Part shown: piece after piece, positions 56,560 through 64,000 of the stretch
How positions within the stretch are numbered: the stretch's first letter is position 1
How the letters are laid out: every line of letters starts with the position of its first letter
Assembly (NCBI RefSeq): GCF_000340215.1
Contig: NW_006921534.1
Coordinates: 3,471,041-3,535,040 of the forward strand
Direction of reading: 5' to 3'
Length of the DNA stretch: 64,000 nt
DNA from: Pseudocercospora fijiensis CIRAD86
Lineage: Eukaryota > Ascomycota > Dothideomycetes > Mycosphaerellales > Mycosphaerellaceae
Notes under the pieces: generated by a model
Told to the model about the DNA's origin: nothing
Database searches by the model: none
Seen by the model: the letters and a program-made list of their open reading frames with translations, nothing else
Made by a program: the position numbers and the translations under genes

Positions 56560-58440
56560 ATAAGGACTACCTCGTATATATCGATGCGGTAGGTAAGAAT
56601 ATAAAACTATTAGTAAGTCTTTTTATTATTCTATTACTATTTATTTCTAATTGCTTTTAGGGCTTCGAGGTATTTAAGTTAGTTATAGACGAAAACACCT
56701 TCTTAGACGACGACTAAATTCTAGTACTAGGCGAGGTAATCTATCGCGTTACCGCTAGTAAGGATAACGATATATGTTTAGTAAGTTTTTTCTAATCTAA
56801 ATGCATTAGTAATAGTATCTAATTAGTTTTAGTATAAGCTATTCTAAGACTCCTCTGCCCTTCTCGCCTATATATATATAAATACCGACAAAGGTAGATA
56901 TAGTCTTATATTCGAGAAGAGAAAAGGTTAAGGTAGATAGAAGGCGAAGAAACAAGCTAAGGGTATATAATACTAATCGGAATAGTTTCGGAAACGTTTA
57001 AATATAGGCTAATTCTATTTAGAATAGTATCGTAAGGTAGCTATCGCTACTAATAACGCCTATATTAATAATACTAAGAAGGCAGTAAGTACGCTAAAGC
57101 CGAAGACACTAAAGAAGGCTACTAATACTACCCTAAAGAAGGTAGATAGGATCGGTATATTATTAGTTTTAGAATAGTTTAAGAAAAAGTACTAATAGTT
57201 TCTTATTCGTTTTAGAAAAGCCTACTACCCTACGTAGCTTACGCTTATCTAAGAAGAGCAAGGCTAAGGCTAAGTTCGCGGCTAACCTCGACGATATTAT
57301 TTCGGGCAAGGAGACCTTATAAGTAGGGTTTTTTTAGTATAGTTAGCGTAGCGTTAGGGTTAGGAGATACCCTTCTAATACTAATAAGAAAGCAATAAGT
57401 ATTATTAAACTATTCTCAAACTAATAAGAATCTAATAATAGTTCTCGGGCTTTCTTAATAATTTTAGATTTAAATGATTTTTTACTAACTTTTCTTAGGG
57501 GCAGTAAGGCTAAAGAATCTCGGTCGGTAAAAGCAATAGGTTATAATACTAAGTCTTTAAATGCCTCTGTTTCTATACTTAATTTAGTACTAATAAATTA
57601 TAGGTCTAATTAAGATAAAACGGCTATATCTTCGAAAAATCCGATACCTCGAGAAAGAACCCTATCGATAAGTACTAACAATAGCGACGCTAACGAGGAC
57701 GACGAGAAATTAGAATAGTTAGGACTAAGTCCTATAGCGGTACGGCCTAAGAGTCCTATCGCTATCCGGAAATCGAGTCCGATAAAAAGGTTTATAATTA
57801 GAATACGAATCTATTTAACCTACGACGGTAGAAATATACCTTAAAAAAATTAACCTTACTTATAGGACTACTTCGGACGATAAGAATAAAACTAAAGAGT
57901 CGCGACGGCGGTAAGTAATAATCTTCGTTTTATCCTATCTATCGTCGACCTCTTACTAATATTTCTAGTATTTCTAAATCGTATAAATTAGCGCCGATAG
58001 TAATTTCTTCGGATAAGTCGGAGGGCTCGGTCTATAACCTAGAGGAAGAAAACCCCCTTAGGGACCTCGAGAAGCTCGCGGTATCCGCTTCTAAATAGAA
58101 TGCTATAAATGCCCTATCGGCGCCTTCTCGTAATCCGAAACTAATAACATCCGTTTCGGATTCTAATATTAAGCGAGAGCCTAGTACCGAATCCCCCCCG
58201 GCTTAGTCTCCGAAAAGGCCTACGCCCGAGCCTTCGATTAATCCGCCTATTACGCCTACGCTACTAGTCCGGATAGCCCCTCCGCCTAAGCTAGTACTAG
58301 CTTAGTAGCCCTTATATCCTCGATAGGGATTTCCCGATCTATAGCCTCTCTCTTATAGTTCTATTCGAGTACCTAGATATAAGCGAGGAAACGCGGTAAG
58401 CCTACTCTTATTTAGATCTTAAACGATTATAAGTCTATTC
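56560..58440 (+). pseudogene. Decayed multi-exon gene, unknown family
   Basis: Plus-strand frames joined by introns of the GTAAGT...TTTTAG type (for example at about 56,611-56,658 and 56,779-56,831). Readable pieces include YIDAVGKNIKLLVS, GFEVFKLVIDENTFLDDD, a Lys/Thr-rich part (KKAVSTLKPKTLKKATNTTL) and an acidic/Pro-rich part (TNNSDANEDDEKLE; SPKRPTPEPSINPP). No domain recognised. Probably an accessory or transposition gene of the surrounding element. Confidence 0.4.
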
Positions 58441-58622
58441 TTATTCTATTTAGATTAATTTCGGGAGCGCTATCGGTCTTCTATATTAGTAGGGATAGCA
58501 CGATCGCTATCTGACCTATTTACGAAATAGATAGACCTAAGACCTCTTCCGTAGCTATAAATACCGAGTATTGTTCTAAGATCTCGCGGACGATAGCTTA
58601 AGGGCTCTTAGAGCGGTAACGA

Positions 58623-58686
58623 AGGAATAAGAATAGAATAAGAATAGTATAAGAATAGAATAAGAATAGGATAGGAATAGAATAGC
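58623..58686. repeat. AAGAATAG-like simple repeat
   Basis: About 64 bases of imperfect AGAATAGAATA-type units. The reverse complement resembles low-complexity stretches inside intron-like segments on the minus strand of the same element. Confidence 0.75.
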
Positions 58687-58799
58687 AGGGGAGTTCTAGG
58701 CGGGTTAAGAATCTTATAGAAGTAAATACTAGTAGTTATAATTATTTTTGTATTATAGTCTAAATCGTTTCCTATACTAATCTGAATCCTTTAATATAC

Positions 58800-61700
58800 T
58801 AATTATAAACCTTTCTCTCTTATCTATTCTTTTAATACTATTTCCTCGCGAAGGAGATCTAGTATCTCTCGTTTCGCTTTATTCTACCGTTCTAGAAGCT
58901 CTACGTCGATCGGCGGTATATCGTCGCTAGTCGCCGGTATACTCGGTAGTATCGGCGTACTAGTTACTTTACGTAAGGCTAGACTTTCCTTCGCTTGTAA
59001 CGATAGCGCCGAACGACGCCGCTTTAGTATCTAAGTACTACTCGGTTCTTCGGCGACGATTATATCCTTATTAAATTCTCGTTCCGTTCTCTTTTCTATC
59101 GTATCCCGTTTACGACGGCGGTTCTCTAGATAGGGAAGTTAATATTATTCCGATACTATTTAAATAACGATTACTTATACTATATTAGTATTTACTCTTC
59201 GTTGCTAACGAGTATATAGAGTAAGCCCGCTATATTAAACGAACGCTATAGGACTCGATGTTTTTTATAGATATTAGAGTCTTTCGATCTAAGATAGTAG
59301 CGCTATTTTAATATTATTGCTTTGTTAAACCAATTAGAAAGCTTTTAGAAAGCTTTAATATACGTATTAATTGTAGGTAGAATTTCCCGATGCTTTCTAG
59401 TATAATACCCCTATTTCCCGGCTAACTCGATTGTATTAGTATAGTATCTAATTGTCCGCTAAGTTACCTTAGGAATATTTAAGAAGGCGGGTACTAGGCT
59501 ATAGCGGATATAGCGATAGAGCTTATACCTAGCCTACTTTGCTACTTTCTCGTTTAAATAACCTAGCGATAGGATTTATTTTAGATTCTAATCTAAAAGC
59601 TTTCTTACTTACCTACTAAAGCTTTAACTTCCTTAATATAAGCCTCTTTTAATTTCAATCTACGGATACTATCTATCTAAGCGAAAAGGATCGATTAATC
59701 GTATAGGCTCTCGTTCTAAATAGCCTTATTAATGTTCCTCTACTAATAGATTACGCAATAGAGGATAATATATTCGAGTTGCACCCTCTAATCGCGGTTT
59801 TAATAGTTAATTTCTTAAAGATAAAGTCCTAAGCCTAGGAGAAGCGTTTATTATCGTAATATTATCGCAATATTATTATAATAAGAATGCTTTCTTATAC
59901 CTTTAGCCTGCTTTAAGTTTAGGTCGGTTACGACCGCTCGAATTCCTTTACCGTAGATATAGTAAAAGGTTACTGCCGTTCTAGTAACCTTACGTATCCT
60001 TCCGAAGACTCGCGTAAAGAAGTTCTAGTATATAGACTCGGATTCTCTATAGACGTAGGCTCGGGCGAAGATAAGGACTAAGAATGTATTTAGAATAGAA
60101 TAATATTAGAATAGCATCGGAATACGAATTACTTACGAATAGTTCGCTCTTTATCCTATCGTCCGAGAATTACTTCGTTTATATTCTTTTCCTTAATACG
60201 TTAGAACGATATATCGACCTCGAAGGTATCGAAGGAAAGGAATAGCGACGCCTACTCTACGAAGAATGTAATAGTTATATACTCTTATTCTGTCTACTAT
60301 ATACCCTAAATATATTGCTAAATCGAATGTTAGTAGAATCGGAATGCTTTAATAAAGTAATGTAAATCGAATGTAAATCGAATAGGAATCGAATAGGAAT
60401 CGACTTACTTACTATTTCGGGGTTCTTTCGCTCGATATTATACTTAAATTAGACTCTATTTATCGTCGTTCCGTCTAGGTAATAAATAAGCTTTTATCGT
60501 CGGATTTCCCGTCTAATATTATTAGTATTCTCTAGACTAAGATAAATTTCGCTAAGGGCGTAAACCCCTTTATCTCGGAGGTACTACTATAGGGCGAACG
60601 TCTAAAGGAAGACGGCTTATCCCGTTCTAATTAGTTTCTTAACCGTTTGCTATACGATTCTTATTTGCTTAATATATATAGTGTTATCGTTGCTAATAGT
60701 GTTTAAGTAATAAGTCTTAAGATTTTATCCTTATAGGATTAAAGCGGTCGTATAGGCGGCGGCGGTAGATAACAATGCTAATAAAAGGATACGAAGATAA
60801 CGTAAGGATATACCGCAAAGTTAATAGGTACGATCTTCCTTATTTTAACTAAACAACTAATCTTCTTAAGGAAACCTAGTCTAGAGGGGAGGTAATTGTA
60901 ACCTAATTACGATATTAATTTATTCGGAATCTAATCCGAATCCATTTATACTTACGGTATATCCTCCGTAGGCTCGTCCCTTATACGATCTCCGTATACT
61001 ATCGCTTTATAATTAGAATCCTAGATTAATTGTTTACCCCTATAACTAGGCTCTATATCTATTTATAATCGACATTCTCCGCTAGCTTAATCGCGCGGAA
61101 GCGATAATCGTATTTATTTAGGCTAGAAGAGTCGTAGTTCGTATAGTAGTATTAGCAGATAAATCCTTCGCCTAGTATTATCCTTTTAAGCTGTTTCGTT
61201 TAGTATTAGTACGAGAAACTACTTATATTAGAATAATATTAGCTTAATATTAGATTGACATTAGTATAGGATTTATTACTTATACGTAGATTAAAGAATC
61301 TAAACTTTATCTTATAAGAGTCGTACCTAAAGGCCTTATAGAATGTCCTATTATCGAACTCTTTTCGGAGCGACTAGTAGAGCCTATCGCTGTTATTCGC
61401 CTATAAAACTATTAATATTAGAATTATATATCTTAACGCGTTCTTTCTCGCTAGATTAGGATTATCCTCGTTAAACCTTTCGAGATTCAATCTCTTTCTC
61501 GTCTTCTACTATTCTTCCGGGACCTTATAGTAATCTATAGATACTAGGTTCTCGTATAACTACTAGCACTACTTAATACCTAAGCAGTCGTACGACGTCT
61601 TAGTATACGGTATATTGCCTAAGCAACTAGATATTGTTAGAATAGCCCCCTTTGTTCCTACTAAGGGAATACTATATTATATCTACCTCTCTCTTAGCTA

Positions 61701-62330
61701 TCTTTACTAATCGTTTCTTAATCGTTTCCTAAAGCGATAAGATCGGAATAATATCGGATTGAGAATCTACTTATATCTAGCTCCGGCTTAGTACTAGTCG
61801 TAGAGTAGTCGATTACGTACGCGTATCTATCTTCGTAGGTCTTCGGATATTACGGTATTGCGGTTACGTATTCGATAAAACGAGCCTAAATAGCGTCGCG
61901 GTTCGAGGTAATAATAATCCTATCCTATTGCAAATAAGTTCTTATTCCTTTAATATTATAATAGGAATGCCCTAATATATCTTATAACGTCCTTAACGTC
62001 GTCGTCGATATATAGTACCGCTAATCGGCTTTTATAGTACTCCTCGTCGTACTCCTTAAATTCTAGCTCTTAGTAGTCCCTCTCGTAGGTATTATCGTCG
62101 TTAAATCCGAGCTAAGTAGTCGTAGGGGGGCTATCCCCTTCGGTAAGATCGACCTTAAATTGCTTTTAGTATCTAAATTAGATTTAATTAGAATAAGATC
62201 GGAATAGTATTAGAATAATATACGATTTGTAATAGAATAGGCCTCTCCCGCGGTAGGTTTACCGAGGATAGCGGCGTTAGCATCTAGTTCTTAGTATAGG
62301 TCGGTAGAATATTTAATATCTTTGCTATTC
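58800..62330 (-). pseudogene. Decayed intron-rich reading frames, unknown family
   Basis: The minus strand contains coding-like blocks separated by GTAAGT...TAG segments, the clearest at 60,903-60,955, 60,078-60,136 and 59,563-59,612. Blocks include IARFIEYV-like and TYEDRYAYVIDYSTT (about 61,790-61,870), NLERFNEDNPNLARKNALRY (about 61,440-61,490) and a charged C-terminal block ending LLREEIVLKE near 58,810. Internal stops are TAG/TAA. It may be one gene of the element or several. Part of the interval near 60,500-60,660 reads better on the plus strand, so these limits are provisional. Confidence 0.35.
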
Positions 62331-62477
62331 CGTAGTTTTCTTATTCGTATTTATATTCGTAGTAAATAGTATAGGAAAGTAATAGGGAAAGGTATACCTT
62401 TCCCCGCATATTAGTATATTATACCTTTCAGCTTAACCTCGGCTAACCCCCTATTATTTTAGAGTTCCTAACTACCG

Positions 62478-62508
62478 CGGTAGTCAGCTCGGCGATTTCG
62501 GTGGTCAG
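62478..62508 (-). repeat. Right terminal inverted repeat of the 6.2-kb element
   Basis: Reverse complement of the left repeat with four transitions; composition returns to normal immediately outside. Confidence 0.85.
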
Positions 62509-63487
62509 ACCGGCGCTGCGCTCTCCGCATCCGAATTGGCCCCGTGCCTCGGTTTCGCTCGTCGCTCATCATTGGGAAAAAGGTTGGGTTACCAGCCTGT
62601 CACATTTATTGGGCTGGGGTACAGCGTGAAGCCACCGATGTCGTTCAATTTCGGGTCACTAAAGGCCCGCAGACTCTATCCTGATGGCCATATTATTGAG
62701 CGACTATGGCGCTCACGAGCTGACGACGAAGTGAAGAAGCATTAGAACTATTGCGCCGCCGACGAATGCACCGCGTCCTACGCGTAACTCAAATACTCGC
62801 AAGCCATAGCTGAACGCGTCAAGGAGGGCGAGGTGGACGTGGACGTTTGCGAATGCTCGTCTAGGAGAAGGGAAATAGAACAGGGAAATGGCAGGACCGG
62901 ACGAGCACAGGCACAGGCACAGGCACAGCACAGGCACAGGTATTCTAGGCATGGATTTCTGGTCTCTTGAGTGCGAGGGACCACGTTCGAGCTGGAGGCG
63001 TAGGAGCCAAATCAAGAGCAATAATGTCGCGAGTACATCTCGTGTTGATAGTGATACAGAGCCCAAGCAAAAGGCGAACTGGACTGGACGTGAGATGCTC
63101 GCCGTCCAAAGTGGCTAAAGACCCGGTGCTCGGGAGGATGCGCTGGTCGGAAGGGCTTTGATCTCTCAAGAAGTCTGCAGTAAGTCCTGCAAGCGCGGTA
63201 GAAGGGAAAAAATGTCAAGGTAAGGCAAGGCAAGGCAAGGCCGTGCTTCCTTCCTCAGCATCCAGCAACTGTCACATGTCGGAAGCAGCCGAAGAGGCCA
63301 TCGCCAGAAAATGCCATGATGAGCGCCATCTTCTCGTCTTTCCTACTAGATATCTACCTGAGCACGACACCTGCTATCTCCTGCATTCCGTCACACTGCA
63401 ACGGCCATGGCAGCAAGAAGACAGGCCAGCAACTGCGACGCCGGCCTTGAGCCATATTTATCCAGAATCGACACAGACGTGCATGAG
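62509..63487. promoter_or_regulatory. Unique flank and upstream region of the partial gene
   Basis: No supported gene. Contains the right copy of TCCGCATCCG (62,524-62,533), a GGCACA-type repeat (about 62,905-62,940) and four AAGGC units (63,222-63,241). Short frames on both strands look like shadows. Confidence 0.5.
63222..63241. repeat. AAGGC microsatellite, four units
   Basis: Four exact tandem AAGGC pentamers. Confidence 0.9.
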
Positions 63488-64000
63488 ATGAGGCGCAGAG
63501 ATAGTAAGTCTGCGCGCAAGACAAGCGCATATCAACACGCGCACGCGCTGACGTGAACTCATCAGCCAAAGCAGGACTCGATTTCGAAAAACGCACGGCG
63601 TCTCGATCAAGCGCAGTACCTTCACCTCAAGATTCCTTGAATCACCAAGCATTGGGCCATCGAGAAGAATCTCGCAGCAATCATTCAGCATCCGCTCACT
63701 CTGTACCTCCATCACCTTCACTATCCACGTGCAGCATTCCGTCCCGAGCGCCTTCTCAAAGCTTTCCAACCATTTCTGAGTTCAGCAACCGCATACGCAA
63801 GTCAGACCAGATTACATTAAGTCAACACCGAACTGTATCGAGGTCATCATTCGACGACGGAGACGACACTGGGCTCATGGTCAATGTGGTGCCAAGACGA
63901 CCAATGTCTCCCTCAACCTTAACTGGTTCAGTCGTCAGGAACCCATCCCCATCCCAGTCTCCCTCACCACGCGAACCCGGAAATTTCGACCTCGCCACGC
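63488..64000 (+). CDS. Serine-rich protein, 5' part (runs off the window)
   Basis: Exon 1 is only 16 bases (63,488-63,503; ATG AGG CGC AGA GAT A). The intron is 62 bases (63,504-63,565; GTAAGT ... CTGAC ... CATCAG). Exon 2 is open from 63,566 to the window end. The product begins MRRRDTKAGLDFEKRTASRS. It continues Ser/Pro-rich with SQSFPTISEFSNRIRKSD, an acidic spot (FDDGDDTG) and SPSQSPSPREPG. It looks like the disordered N-terminus of a larger regulatory protein. No family can be named from this fragment. Confidence 0.6.

Larger units (their letters stand above)
56303..62508. mobile_element. 6.2-kb TIR transposon, RIP-decayed, family unknown
   Basis: The 31 bases 56,303-56,333 and the reverse complement of 62,478-62,508 differ at four positions, all transitions. 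The interior has the same TpA-rich, TAG/TAA-riddled character as the first island. Coding-like frames are visible on both strands, several with GTAAGT...TAG introns. I recognised no transposase domain. A 10-base direct repeat (TCCGCATCCG) lies 14-15 bases outside both ends. If it is the target-site duplication, its length would suit Mutator-like elements and the true termini would be slightly further out. Confidence 0.75.

Noticed and set aside
62713..63066. 117-codon minus-strand frame containing VPVLCLCLCLC
   Set aside because: The Cys/Leu run is a translation of the GGCACA repeat; no ATG-supported gene structure.

Overview
This window looks like nuclear DNA of a filamentous ascomycete (Pezizomycotina; a Dothideomycete is my best guess, not proven). 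The unique part carries genes with short GT-AG introns (about 47-70 bases, CTAAC/CTGAC-like branch points) and typical fungal families (Zn2Cys6 factor, CTDK-I gamma subunit, Hop1, haspin). Two long tracts have a different composition. They are rich in TpA, poor in CpA/TpG and keep CpG, and their old reading frames are riddled with TAG/TAA but almost never TGA. This is the footprint of repeat-induced point mutation (RIP) on transposable elements.

Layout. (1) 1-18,938 is a RIP island: the 3' end of a LINE (1-1,745), then a 15.8-kb segment bounded by inverted repeats (2,783 and 18,564). That segment holds a decayed integrase (rve) gene, a decayed same-strand gene with zinc-ribbon, ubiquitin-interacting and RING motifs, a chromodomain relic, an acidic/AT-hook relic and many ~40-base palindromes. 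A complete Tc1/mariner-type element (13,327-16,897) sits inside the integrase gene. Removing it with one TA copy restores the integrase frame exactly. (2) 18,957-22,099 is unique sequence with no convincing gene. (3) 22,100-56,302 is gene-dense: Zn2Cys6 regulator, cysteine hydrolase, Yra1/ALY mRNA-export factor, haspin kinase, membrane-anchored spermidine-synthase-like protein, HAL4/SAT4-type kinase, amino-acid permease broken by one nonsense codon, PHD-finger protein, MFS transporter, Hop1, YTH-like RNA-binding protein, Ctk3, ornithine-cyclodeaminase-like protein, a low-complexity protein and a MAPEG protein. (4) 56,303-62,508 is a second RIP island: one 6.2-kb element with 31-base terminal inverted repeats and a 10-base direct repeat close outside both ends. 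(5) 62,509-64,000 is unique again and contains the 5' end of a serine-rich gene running off the window.

The unique genes are housekeeping or regulatory and do not form an obvious pathway cluster; several neighbours share divergent promoters. Exon structures were worked out by hand from splice signals, phase and family similarity. Total coding lengths are multiples of three in every multi-exon model closed within the window.
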